15,991 nucleotides of DNA from DASUME01 sp041179425 (lineage in GTDB: Bacteria; Myxococcota_A; Polyangia; Polyangiales; DASUME01). The notes under the pieces were generated by a model. The model saw only the letters and a program-made list of their open reading frames with translations. It made no database searches and was not told the DNA's origin. Numbering within the stretch: the first letter of the stretch is position 1; each line of letters starts with the position of its first letter. The DNA lies in assembly GCA_041179425.1 (NCBI GenBank), contig JBEGTL010000131.1, positions 1 to 15,991 on the forward strand. Reading direction: 5' to 3'. Both the position numbers and the translations under genes were made by a program. Positions 1 to 6,846 of this stretch are shown here, piece by piece.

Positions 1-69
1 CATTGCGGAAGCGGCACCAAGTTCAAGAAGTGCTGCTTGTCTGCTGCTCATGCTCGGCTCTCCTCGTAG
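1..69 (+). CDS. C-terminal tail of a SEC-C motif protein (partial, 5' end outside window)
   Basis: The frame starting at base 1 reads HCGSGTKFKKCC, then ten more residues and a TAG at 67-69. This matches the second half of the SEC-C motif (CxCGSGKKFKKCC type), a zinc-binding module found at the C-terminus of SecA and of many small stand-alone proteins. The first cysteine of the motif would lie just upstream of the window. What the rest of the protein is cannot be known from here. The motif itself is convincing, and its position right before a stop fits the usual C-terminal location. Confidence 0.65.
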   Translation, partial: HCGSGTKFKKCCLSAAHARLSS

Positions 70-204
70 GGTAGGAAAACGGCGAAACTTGAGTCTGAAT
101 GGACGCTTCGCGTCACCAAGAAAGCCGACGCCTCCGCGGCTCTTGTCGTCGCTTCTTCGCCCGATTCCCCGGCGGGCGCGGTCGCTCTGGACGCGGACGT
201 CATC
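70..204 (+). other. Open frame between SEC-C stop and kinase start, resembling the C-terminal half of a receiver domain
   Basis: The kinase frame stays open from its ATG at 205 back to the TAG at 67-69, with no ATG, GTG or TTG in between. The translation has a hydrophobic strand (AALVVASSP), then AVALDADVIMLERSLDLG running into the kinase residues NLFDTVESLI. This spacing resembles the beta4 to alpha5 end of a response-regulator receiver, where A..GAD..L.KPFDL..L..TV..L is usual. The conserved Lys-Pro is replaced by Glu-Arg and no phospho-acceptor Asp is present. The likely reading is that an ancestral receiver-kinase lost its 5' half. This is a visual match only. Confidence 0.35.
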
Positions 205-1455
205 ATGCTGGAGAGGTCGCTGGATCTCGGGAATTTGTTCGACACGGTGGAGAGCTTAATCACCAACCGCGAGCAACACCAGCAACGGGAACAGGCCGCT
301 GAGTTGCTGCGGCTGACCGCGCTCGGCGAGCTGGCCGGAGCTATCGCGCATGAAGTAAACAATCCGCTCGCCTTCGTGGTCGGCAACCTTGAGTTAATGA
401 GCGAGCCGCTGCGCGAGCTGGAGGCGGGCTTGGCGGGAAAGGCGAGTCCCGCTCGGGAACGCCTGGAACACCTACTCGGAGGCGCGCGGCGCGCAGCGGA
501 CCGTGTCGCCGCCGCGATGCGTGGTGTCCTGCTCTTCGCGACAACCGACACGAGCTCCGTTGGAGCGGTGGACGTGCACGAGGCCCTCGAGGCGAGTCTT
601 CAGGTGGCGTCCAACTCGATCCTTGCTTGCGCGAAACTGGTTCGGTGTTTTCAGCCGATTCCAAGCGCCCGAGGCAACATCGCTCGGCTCGGCCAGGTGT
701 TTCTCACCATCTTACTGAACGCGGTGCACGCCATTCGCGATAGTGGCGAGGGCAGTCATGTGATCACGGTCAGCACGTTCGTGAACGCGAGCGGCGATCC
801 GGTGGTCACCGTGTCTGATACGGGCCGGGGGCGTACATCGACCCGGCCTGCACGCATCGTCGAGCCGCTCTTCTCTATCCACGAGGGAAGCCTCGGACGC
901 GGGCTCAGCGCCACTGTCAGTCGTGACATCCTCGATGCGATGGGTGGAACGATGGAACTCGTCGGCACGCCCGGGGAAGGCTCGTGTGTGTGCGTGACGC
1001 TTCCGCGGGACGAGCGCGTGTCCGGAGCATCACCAGGGTTGAGTCGTACCTTGAGCGCAGCCGTCGTCCGCCGCCGAACAAGCGTGCTGGTCGTGGACGA
1101 CGAGCCTCTGATGCTAGAGCTGGTCCGCAGCATGCTCGAGGCGGAGTACGACTTGGCGACGTTTTCAGACCCGCGCGCCGCCTTGGCGTCCATGCTCGCC
1201 GGCTCGTTCGACGTGGTTGTGTGCGACCTGATGATGCCCGACCTGACGGGAATGGACCTCTACGAGCGGGTCTGCGTAGAACGCTCCACGCTCGCCAAGA
1301 AGTTCATCTTCATTTCGGGTGGCGCGTTTACCGAGCGCGCACGCGCCTTCATAGCGAGCAACGCGCGCCCCGTGCTGACCAAGCCCTTTCGTAGTGCGGA
1401 GCTCTTGGACCTCATCGCGGCGCAACTCGGGGGCGAGCTCCGGGCGGAGTCATAA
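205..1455 (+). CDS. Cytosolic hybrid histidine kinase (HisKA-HATPase-receiver), possibly 5'-truncated
   Basis: 416 residues with no signal peptide or membrane segment. Order: a short helical lead rich in Gln/Glu (about 10-36), a HisKA dimerisation helix with the phospho-acceptor His49 in LGELAGAIAHEVNNPL, and a HATPase_c domain with the N-box at Asn172 (LLNAVHAI). The G1 box is D205-T-G-R-G209 and the G2 region is G231-R-G-L-S. A C-terminal receiver (about 292-412) has the acidic pair Asp298/Asp299, phospho-acceptor Asp341 (CDLMMPD), Ser371 and Lys393. The kinase would autophosphorylate on His49 and pass phosphate to Asp341 or to a partner regulator. No sensor domain is present. The stretch between the G1 and G2 boxes is short and divergent, so activity may be reduced. 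ATG 205 is the only standard start after the upstream stop, and it has no clear ribosome-binding site. No output gene lies beside it. Confidence 0.85.
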   Translation: MLERSLDLGNLFDTVESLITNREQHQQREQAAELLRLTALGELAGAIAHEVNNPLAFVVGNLELMSEPLRELEAGLAGKASPARERLEHLLGGARRAADRVAAAMRGVLLFATTDTSSVGAVDVHEALEASLQVASNSILACAKLVRCFQPIPSARGNIARLGQVFLTILLNAVHAIRDSGEGSHVITVSTFVNASGDPVVTVSDTGRGRTSTRPARIVEPLFSIHEGSLGRGLSATVSRDILDAMGGTMELVGTPGEGSCVCVTLPRDERVSGASPGLSRTLSAAVVRRRTSVLVVDDEPLMLELVRSMLEAEYDLATFSDPRAALASMLAGSFDVVVCDLMMPDLTGMDLYERVCVERSTLAKKFIFISGGAFTERARAFIASNARPVLTKPFRSAELLDLIAAQLGGELRAES

Positions 1456-1599
1456 GAGCGACTCGGGCTCGGAGCGCGACGAGACCGACGATAGCTTGCG
1501 CAGAGGGCGCTCGAAAACTGACGAAGAACCTGAGGCAGCGCGCGGCTCCGTGGAGGGAGACTTGCGCGCGCGACCCTACGGCTCTGCTGTAGCTCGGTG

Positions 1600-1850
1600 C
1601 CCACGCGCTCGATCGTGTCGAGGAAGACGCGCGCGTCGAGAGGCTTGCTCAGATGCGCGGTCGCATCGATCGCGAGCGCTTGTGCCGAGCGATCGCCAGA
1701 GACTGCAATGGTGGGAATACTGGACCACCTGGGCTCTCTCTTCTGCTCGACGCGGAACTCCCACCCGTTCATCCCGGGTAGCAACAGGTCGAGCACGATG
1801 ACCTCGGGCGTGTCGCCAGCGCGCAAGTTCAGCCATCCGCTATTTGGGCT
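1600..1850 (-). pseudogene. Receiver-domain remnant (N-terminus missing)
   Basis: Read on the minus strand, the frame gives VIVLDLLLPGMNGWEF with the phospho-acceptor Asp at 1790-1788. It continues with IPTIAVSGD (beta4), HLSKPLDA (conserved Lys-Pro) and FLDTIERV (alpha5). That is the second half of a receiver. The first strand and the Asp pair that binds magnesium are absent, and no start codon lies at a sensible place. The frame then runs open into sequence antisense to the kinase, which is unlikely to be translated. It lies just downstream of the EAL remnant on the same strand, so both may derive from one or two decayed signalling genes. Confidence 0.7.
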
Positions 1851-1869
1851 GAGGGCTCGCGGGGCGAGC

Positions 1870-2190
1870 TCAGCACGCGGGCTGTGCAACCCCGTCGTCG
1901 CCGAGCAGCGCGCAGGGAAACCCGCTCTCGAGCAGGCGAGCGAAGTCAGCGGGTAGTGCGGGACGACGAAAGTAGAATCCTTGCGCTTCGTCGCGGTGCT
2001 GATCTCGCAAGAAGGCGAGCTCCTCGAGATCTGACGAACGAAGGACTGGTCGATCTTGAGCGTGTCGATGGGAAACTTCCGCAAGTAGCTCAGGCTGGAG
2101 TAACCCGTCCCAAAGTCGTCGACCGCCAACTGCACGCTCATCTCTCGCGGCGTGCCCAGGATGAACTCGGTGGACTCTGACGCCGCATGA
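1870..2190 (-). pseudogene. EAL-domain (c-di-GMP phosphodiesterase) remnant with frameshift and internal deletion
   Basis: The minus strand from about 2180 encodes VQLAVDDFGTGYSSLSYL, then FPIDTLKIDQSFV, the catalytic-loop region of an EAL domain. At about 2035-2020 the match moves to another frame. That frame reads EELAFLRDQHRDEAQGFYF, then RRPALPADFARLLESGFP, the typical EAL C-terminal end, and stops at TGA 1872-1870. The stretch that normally joins them, containing the conserved VVAEGVE strand, is missing. The N-terminal part with the EAL signature is missing too. EAL proteins hydrolyse cyclic di-GMP; this copy lacks key metal ligands and cannot be functional. There are two breaks (5' truncation, internal deletion plus frameshift), so a sequencing error alone is an unlikely explanation. 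Confidence 0.8.
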
Positions 2191-2260
2191 TTGGCTTGCG
2201 AATCGCCTACCAAAGACCTATCGCTCCCCCTCCGGAGCCACCCGCTCCGTCAAGGGACGC

Positions 2261-2749
2261 ATGACGAGACCCTCCTGGGACGAATGTTTTCTCGAAGTTG
2301 CGCACGTGATCGCCAAGCGGTCTACGTGTCTCCGCGTCCCGAGCGGCGTGGGCTGTGTCCTGGTCAGCGCCGAGCACACCATCCTGTCTGCAGGCTACGC
2401 GGGCTCGATGCGAGGCGCTCCGCACTGCACCGAGGTGGGCTGTCTGATCGTCGACGGAGGCTGTAAGCGGACCGTGCACGCCGAACAGAACGCCATCGCC
2501 AGCGCCGCCGCCAACGGGGTCTCGCTGCGTGGCGCCACGGCCTACGTCACGCTGTCGCCCTGTCGCGCTTGCGCGATGATGCTGCACAATGCGGGCGTGG
2601 CGCGCATCGTCTACGCCACCGAGTACCGCATCGTCGACCATCTCGACGAGCTGCGGGGGCTTGGCGTGGACATCCCTCGTCCAGCCGGCAGAGGGGTCGT
2701 GCTGGCCGTGCAGCCCACGCTACCCGCCGACAACATCGAGGCCGAGTAA
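2261..2749 (+). CDS. Deoxycytidylate (dCMP) deaminase family protein
   Basis: 162 residues, the usual size for the ComEB/dCMP deaminase family, which converts dCMP to dUMP for thymidylate synthesis. The zinc-site motifs are intact: His73-Ala-Glu75 in TVHAEQNAI and Pro100-Cys101-x-x-Cys104 in LSPCRACAMMLHNAG. The preceding segment GAPHCTEVGCLI with its extra Cys/His residues is characteristic of dCMP rather than cytidine or tRNA deaminases. The protein is cytosolic. ATG 2261 follows AAGGGA at 2252-2257, a rather close spacing. The gene is monocistronic and convergent with the acyl-CoA ligase, with 8 bases between the stop codons. Exact substrate (dCMP or a related nucleotide) is inferred from the family. 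Confidence 0.9.
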   Translation: MTRPSWDECFLEVAHVIAKRSTCLRVPSGVGCVLVSAEHTILSAGYAGSMRGAPHCTEVGCLIVDGGCKRTVHAEQNAIASAAANGVSLRGATAYVTLSPCRACAMMLHNAGVARIVYATEYRIVDHLDELRGLGVDIPRPAGRGVVLAVQPTLPADNIEAE

Positions 2750-2760
2750 GGTCGACCTTA
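2747..2760. terminator. Perfect 14-base palindrome linking two convergent stop codons
   Basis: TAAGGTCGACCTTA is a perfect inverted repeat. Its first three bases are the TAA of the deaminase and its last three are the TAA of the minus-strand acyl-CoA ligase. Beyond a one-base/four-base internal loop, GCCGA (2741-2745) can pair with TCGGC (2765-2769) and lengthen the stem. There is no T-run on either side, so a classical intrinsic terminator is not shown. A bidirectional RNA 3'-end structure is an inference. Confidence 0.45.
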
Positions 2761-4404
2761 CTTGTCGGCGTATTGGGTGCGCAGGAGCTTTTTGTCGATC
2801 TTGCCGACGCTGGTCTTGGCGATGGCGTCGACGATGAGCACGCGCTCCGGCACCGCGTAGCGCGAGATGATGCCCTTGTCGGCAAAGCCGCGCACGTGCG
2901 CGGTGAGGGCCGCCGGGTCGAGCGTGACGCCTGGGCGCAACACCACCAACGCCAGCGGTCGCTCTCCCCACTTCTCGTCCGCGATGCCGATGACGGCGCA
3001 CTCGGCCACGCCGGTTGCCGTGGACAGCAGGTCTTCGATCTCGAGCGACGAGACCCACTCGCCGCCCGTCTTGATCACGTCTTTGATACGGTCGGTGACC
3101 TTGAGATAGCCGCGCTCGGTGTAGCCGATGTCTTGCGTGTGCAGGTAGCCGCCGCGCCACAGCTCGCGCGAGGCCTCTGGGTTGTCGAGGTAGCCCTGCG
3201 TCAGCCAGGGCGCGCGCAGCACCACTTCGCCGGTGCTTTGGCCGTCGTTGGGGACGTCTTTGAGTTCCGGATCGACGATGCGTATCTCGACCAGCGGCAC
3301 AGGCAGGCCCGCCTTGCAGCGGTAGTGCAGCTCTTGTTCTTCGCTCAGCTCGCCGAGCAGAGGGTGGATCTGCGCGATGGAGATCAGCGGACAAGTCTCG
3401 GACATGCCGTAGCCGCCAAAGATGTCGATGCCGCGCGCACGCGCCTGCGCCGCCAGCCCCGGCGGCAGCGCCGAGCCGCCGATGATCATCTTCATGTGCG
3501 ACAGGTCTGCAGTCTGACTGTTGGGGTCGGTCAACAACATCTGCAGGATGGTGGGCACGCAGTGGGAGAAGGTGACCTTCTCGTCGCGGATGAGCTTGCA
3601 CAGCCGCTCGGGCACGTAGCGGCCGGGGTAGATCTGTTTGACGCCGAGCTGCAGCGCCATGTACGGCACGCCCCACGCGTGCACGTGGAACATGGGCGTG
3701 ATGGGCATGTACACGTCGCCGCGATGGAAGCGCTGCGAGGACGCCGGGCTGGTGAGCGCAGCCATGCCGGTGACGGTGTGCAGCACCAGCTGCCGATGGG
3801 AGAAAAAGACGCCCTTGGGCAGGCCGGTGGTACCCGTGGTGTAGAACGTGGTGGCGCGCGTGTTCTCGTCGAAGTCGCGAAAGCTGAAGTCGCCGGAGAA
3901 ACCCTCGCGCAGCGCCTCGTACTCGCCAGCCCAGGGGATGTCGGCGGGTGCAGGCTGCCCCTCGTCACTGACCCAGACGAACGACTTGACGCTGGTGAGC
4001 CGCGGCAAGATCTCGCGCACCACGGGCAAGAAGTCTTCGTGCACCACCAGCACGCGGGCGCCGGCGTGGTTGAGCGTGTAGAGGATCTGCTCGGGAGACA
4101 GCCGCACGTTGACGGTCTGCAGAACCGCGCCGTACATGGGCACGGCGTAAAAACACTCGAGGTAACGATGGCTATCCCAGTCCATCACCGCCACCACGTC
4201 GCCGTGCACGACACCGAGGCTCTCGAGCACCTGTGCGACCTGGCCGACACGCTGACGCAGCTCGCGGTAGGTGAGGCGCAAGAGCTCGCGGTACACGATC
4301 TCTTGGTCGGCGGCGAACGACAAAGGCGCGTTCCACAGCTGCTTGATGAGCAGGGGGAAGGCGTAGGCGTCAGAGGCGGAAGTGGCGGCGGAAGGCTGCG
4401 TCAT
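2758..4404 (-). CDS. Fatty-acid--CoA ligase (AMP-forming, ANL superfamily)
   Basis: 548 residues from ATG 4404, the normal length for medium/long-chain acyl-CoA synthetases of the AlkK/FadD-like group. These activate fatty acids through an acyl-AMP intermediate to acyl-CoA. The A3 phosphate loop TTGTTGLPKG is at about 189-198, the A5 motif GYGMSETCP at about 331-339, the hinge region TQDIGYTERGYLKVTDRIKD at about 423-442, and the catalytic Lys535 sits in KTSVGKIDKK. The segment MFHVHAWGVPY is typical of this subfamily. The protein is cytosolic or peripheral to the membrane, with no signal peptide. The frame is open 27 codons further upstream to 4485, but that extension is not family-like, so ATG 4404 is preferred. 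No strong ribosome-binding site precedes it. It is divergent from the DUF3224 gene. Acyl chain length cannot be read from the sequence. Confidence 0.93.
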   Translation of the reverse strand: MTQPSAATSASDAYAFPLLIKQLWNAPLSFAADQEIVYRELLRLTYRELRQRVGQVAQVLESLGVVHGDVVAVMDWDSHRYLECFYAVPMYGAVLQTVNVRLSPEQILYTLNHAGARVLVVHEDFLPVVREILPRLTSVKSFVWVSDEGQPAPADIPWAGEYEALREGFSGDFSFRDFDENTRATTFYTTGTTGLPKGVFFSHRQLVLHTVTGMAALTSPASSQRFHRGDVYMPITPMFHVHAWGVPYMALQLGVKQIYPGRYVPERLCKLIRDEKVTFSHCVPTILQMLLTDPNSQTADLSHMKMIIGGSALPPGLAAQARARGIDIFGGYGMSETCPLISIAQIHPLLGELSEEQELHYRCKAGLPVPLVEIRIVDPELKDVPNDGQSTGEVVLRAPWLTQGYLDNPEASRELWRGGYLHTQDIGYTERGYLKVTDRIKDVIKTGGEWVSSLEIEDLLSTATGVAECAVIGIADEKWGERPLALVVLRPGVTLDPAALTAHVRGFADKGIISRYAVPERVLIVDAIAKTSVGKIDKKLLRTQYADK

Positions 4405-4501
4405 GACTGATAGCTGTAGACGTTTTTTTGGTTCGCTGTCGAGCGTTTCCAAGGGGCGGCGATCGGCCCCCGTGCCGAGTCGCACGGCGGCACCACACCA
4501 C

Positions 4502-4514
4502 GCATACTAGCGCC
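4502..4514 (+). promoter_or_regulatory. Possible -10 element giving a leaderless mRNA for the DUF3224 gene
   Basis: CATACT at 4502-4507 resembles a sigma70 -10 box and ends seven bases before the A of the ATG at 4515. That is the distance expected if transcription started at the start codon. No ribosome-binding site lies in between. The -35 region is weak, so this is a tentative call. Confidence 0.25.
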
Positions 4515-4913
4515 ATGACCACCCACGCACGCGGTACCTTCGAGATCAAGCTCCAGCCCCAGCTCGACGAGGGCGTGGGCGACCCGAGCATCGGTCGGCT
4601 CTCGTTCGACAAGCAGTTCAGCGGCGACCTCACCGGCAGCAGCAAGGGGCAGATGCTGGCCACGCGCACCGACGCTCCCGGGTCGGCCGGCTACGTCGCG
4701 ATGGAGCGTGTGATCGGCACGCTCGGTGGCAAGCGCGGCACCTTTGCCCTCCAGCACAGCGGCACCATGAATCGCGGCGTCTCCGCGTTGGTGGTCACGG
4801 TGGTCCCCGACTCCGGCACCGAAGAGCTGGTTGGGCTGAGCGGCACGCTGATGATCCGCATCGAGGAGGGGCAACACTTCTACGAGTTCGACTACACGCT
4901 GGGCCAGGCCTGA
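4515..4913 (+). CDS. DUF3224 family protein
   Basis: 132 residues, no signal peptide or membrane helix. The features are those of the DUF3224 family, small beta-barrel proteins of unknown function. They are an N-terminal GTFEIKLQPQ, a middle FDKQFSGDLTGSSKGQML, a YVAMERVIGTLGGKRGTF strand pair, a FALQHSGTM segment and a C-terminal LSGTLMIRIEEGQHFYEFDY. The family is known only by its fold, and no enzymatic role is established. The frame extends upstream to 4428, but that part is Arg/Pro-rich and unlike the family, so ATG 4515 is chosen. The gene stands between the divergent acyl-CoA ligase and the convergent flavoenzyme. Its function in this organism is unknown. Confidence 0.88.
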   Translation: MTTHARGTFEIKLQPQLDEGVGDPSIGRLSFDKQFSGDLTGSSKGQMLATRTDAPGSAGYVAMERVIGTLGGKRGTFALQHSGTMNRGVSALVVTVVPDSGTEELVGLSGTLMIRIEEGQHFYEFDYTLGQA

Positions 4914-4934
4914 GCGGCACGGGGCTCACAGGCC
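4907..4934. terminator. Hairpin spanning the convergent stops of the DUF3224 and flavoenzyme genes
   Basis: GGCCTGAGC (4907-4915) can pair with GCTC (4924-4927) and AGGCC (4930-4934), leaving a two-base bulge and an eight-base loop. The TGA of the plus gene (4911-4913) and the stop of the minus gene (4928-4926) both lie in the stem. No T-tract follows, so a role in ending transcription is inferred from position and stem strength only. Confidence 0.4.
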
Positions 4935-5963
4935 GGCGGCGAGCGCGCGCGTGATCTCCGCAGCAGACGCAGGCCGGCAGCCCGCCACGTTTTGTCCCGA
5001 CCAGAGCGGCGAGAAGTCTCCGCTGCCCAGACTCTCCGCCTTGGCGCGCAGCGGCAGCACCGCCGTGGCAGCCCGTGGAAAGGCCGGCGCAAGCTCGCTC
5101 AGCGGCCCGAGCTCGCGCATGAGGCGATTGACGATGCCGCGCGCCGGCCGCCCCGTAAGCAGGTTGGTGAGCGCGGTGTGCTCGGCGGACGCGCTCTGTA
5201 GGGCGGCGCGATGTAGCGGGCTGGTGGTCGCTTCGTGGGCGAACAAGTAGGCGGTCCCCACCTGTACGCCCGCTGCCCCCAGCGCGATCGCAGCCGCCAC
5301 GCCGCGTGCGTCGGCGATGCCGCCCGCCGCGATGACCGGGACATCGACCGCGCGCACGATGGCCGGGACCAGCGCGAGGGTCCCCACCTGCGTGCTGACG
5401 TCGGCCGACAAAAACATGGCGCGATGTCCGCCCGCCTCGGCCCCCTGCGCGATGATGGCGTCGACCCCGCGCGCAGCGAGCCAGCGCGCCTCGTCGACGG
5501 TGGTGGCGGAGGACAGGACCTTGGCGCCCCAGCTCTTGACGCGCGCGAGCAGCGAAGCCGCGGGCAGACCAAAGTGAAAGCTGACCACGCGCGGCGCAAA
5601 ACGTTCGAGCACGTCGGCGGCCTGCTCGTCGAACGGCCGCCGACCCGGTGCCTCGGGGATGGCCAGCGGGTCGAGCCCGAGCTCTCGATAGTAAGGTTGT
5701 AGCGCGGCGCGCCAGGCCGCCTCGCGCGCGGGGACGGCCTCGGTTGGCTGGTGGCAGAAGAAGTTGACGTTGAGGGAGGGGACCCCCGCCTGACGGATGA
5801 TCTCGAGCTCCGCCTGCAGCGCGTCGGCACTGAGCATGGCGCCCGGCAGCGAGCCGAGTGCGCCGGCGCGCGCGACGGCCACTGCGAGCGCGCTGCCCTG
5901 CGAGCCCGCCATGGGCGCTTGGACAATCGGTAGCTCCACACCCAGTAGCTCCTGAAGTCTCAT
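4926..5963 (-). CDS. Nitronate monooxygenase (2-nitropropane dioxygenase-like) FMN enzyme
   Basis: 345 residues, within the range for bacterial nitronate monooxygenases, which are FMN-dependent TIM barrels that oxidise alkyl nitronates. The N-terminus reads LGVELPIVQAPMAG, the family's first strand. NVNFF at about 65-69 is the second strand. VSFHFGLP is at about 127-134. The catalytic-type His180 sits in QGAEAGGHR. The phosphate-binding end VPVIAAGGIADARGVAAAIALGA is complete. The C-terminal WSGQNVAG fits the family. ATG 5963 gives the canonical start. The frame is open for a further 66 codons, but that extension overlaps the divergent lipoprotein promoter and start. No ribosome-binding site is evident. 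The enzyme is cytosolic. Several relatives are detoxification enzymes and others have unknown substrates, so the substrate remains open. Confidence 0.9.
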   Translation of the reverse strand: MRLQELLGVELPIVQAPMAGSQGSALAVAVARAGALGSLPGAMLSADALQAELEIIRQAGVPSLNVNFFCHQPTEAVPAREAAWRAALQPYYRELGLDPLAIPEAPGRRPFDEQAADVLERFAPRVVSFHFGLPAASLLARVKSWGAKVLSSATTVDEARWLAARGVDAIIAQGAEAGGHRAMFLSADVSTQVGTLALVPAIVRAVDVPVIAAGGIADARGVAAAIALGAAGVQVGTAYLFAHEATTSPLHRAALQSASAEHTALTNLLTGRPARGIVNRLMRELGPLSELAPAFPRAATAVLPLRAKAESLGSGDFSPLWSGQNVAGCRPASAAEITRALAAGL

Positions 5964-6123
5964 CGCGGAGACGATGCCACGGCGAATCGAGCGCGACGAG
6001 GGGGCGCGTCTCCGCCACCACAGGGAGTGTCTCACGGTCCACACCGTGGCCGTGCAGAGGCCCATTTTCTCGGCAATTTCGAGACTGGGCAGGCTGGACC
6101 GAGGCTTGCGATAGGGGTTCTGC

Positions 6124-6130
6124 AAGGAGA
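6124..6130 (+). promoter_or_regulatory. Strong ribosome-binding site for the DUF2914 lipoprotein
   Basis: AAGGAGA lies eight bases before the ATG at 6139. It is the best Shine-Dalgarno match in the window and fixes the start of this gene. Confidence 0.75.
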
Positions 6131-6138
6131 CACCAGAC

Positions 6139-6843
6139 ATGACCCCCACGATTCGAAGCATCGTTGTGTTGACCGGCTGCTACTTGGCGAGCGCCTGCTC
6201 CGAGCCGGCAGAGACATCCAGCGCGGCCAAGACGAAGCAGAGCCAGCCGGTCGTGACGGCGCCCATGGACGACGGACACAAAGCCGCGCTCGAGCAGAAG
6301 ACGCAGCTCGAAGCACTCACCGCCGTGTCGCCCAGCATGCCGAGCTCGCTCGCCGATGCGCCGCCACCGAGCAAAAAGCCCGAGGAGCTGCCGACGATGG
6401 AGGTGTCGGCGACCGCAGAGACCAGCACGGGAGAGGTCGTGACGCCCATCGAGCACGAAGACTTCGATCGACCGCTCGACCCCAAGAGCGTGAAGATCGA
6501 TCGTTTTGTGCTCGCCGAGAAGGTCGAGGGGCGTGAGCCGGTCGGCGAGAGCGAGGTCTTCAGCAGCGATACCAAGGAGATCTTTGCCTTCGTGCAGCTG
6601 GCCAACGACAAGGAGCCGCCGTACGCGTTCACGGTGCACTGGGAGCCGGCGGAGGGCCCCGCCTCGCCCTACGGCGTGAAGCTCACCGTTCCCACCGCCA
6701 GCCGCTGGCGCACCTGGTCGTGGACGCGCATCAAGCGCGAACCGGGCCACTACAAGGCGGTGCTGCGCACGGTCGACGGCGAGGAGATCGCCAGCAAGGA
6801 CTTCGAGGTCGTGCCAGCCGCGACGGCACAAGAGACGAAGTAA
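6139..6843 (+). CDS. DUF2914 domain lipoprotein
   Basis: 234 residues. The short N-terminus MTPTIRSIVVLTGC contains a good lipobox (LTGC, Cys14); a second, weaker candidate is Cys20 in ASAC. Export and lipid anchoring, probably at the outer membrane or periplasmic face, are therefore likely. Residues about 22-110 form a low-complexity, Ser/Pro/Glu/Thr-rich tether. From about 118 the sequence follows the DUF2914 domain: VKIDRFVLAEKVEGREPVG, then an IFAFVQLAN strand, FTVHWEP, WRTWSWTRI and a C-terminal PGHYKAVLRTVDG. DUF2914 is a small beta-sandwich-like module seen in exported delta-proteobacterial proteins, with no known activity. It is convergent with the FliB-like gene, three bases apart, and divergent from the flavoenzyme. 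Confidence 0.85.
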   Translation: MTPTIRSIVVLTGCYLASACSEPAETSSAAKTKQSQPVVTAPMDDGHKAALEQKTQLEALTAVSPSMPSSLADAPPPSKKPEELPTMEVSATAETSTGEVVTPIEHEDFDRPLDPKSVKIDRFVLAEKVEGREPVGESEVFSSDTKEIFAFVQLANDKEPPYAFTVHWEPAEGPASPYGVKLTVPTASRWRTWSWTRIKREPGHYKAVLRTVDGEEIASKDFEVVPAATAQETK

Positions 6844-6846
6844 CTC

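Noticed and set aside
1597..1956. Plus-strand frame of 119 codons in the remnant region
   Set aside because: It is the antisense of the receiver and EAL remnants and shows no domain of its own.
2569..4410. Very long plus-strand open frame of 613 codons opposite the acyl-CoA ligase
   Set aside because: It is antisense to a gene with all ANL-superfamily motifs. Its translation is His/Arg/Ala-rich and low in recognisable domains, as expected for a shadow frame in GC-rich DNA.
5964..6161. 66-codon in-frame extension of the nitronate monooxygenase containing an HTH-like peptide (IAEKMGLCTATVWTVRHSL)
   Set aside because: The extension overlaps the strong ribosome-binding site and start of the divergent lipoprotein. 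Family members start at MRLQELLG, and a helix-turn-helix is not expected in this enzyme. It might be a small remnant of a DNA-binding protein, but the evidence is too thin.
4795..6831. 678-codon minus-strand frame covering the flavoenzyme and lipoprotein genes
   Set aside because: It crosses three well-supported genes in the wrong frame and has only Arg/Gly/Ala-rich sequence without a domain.
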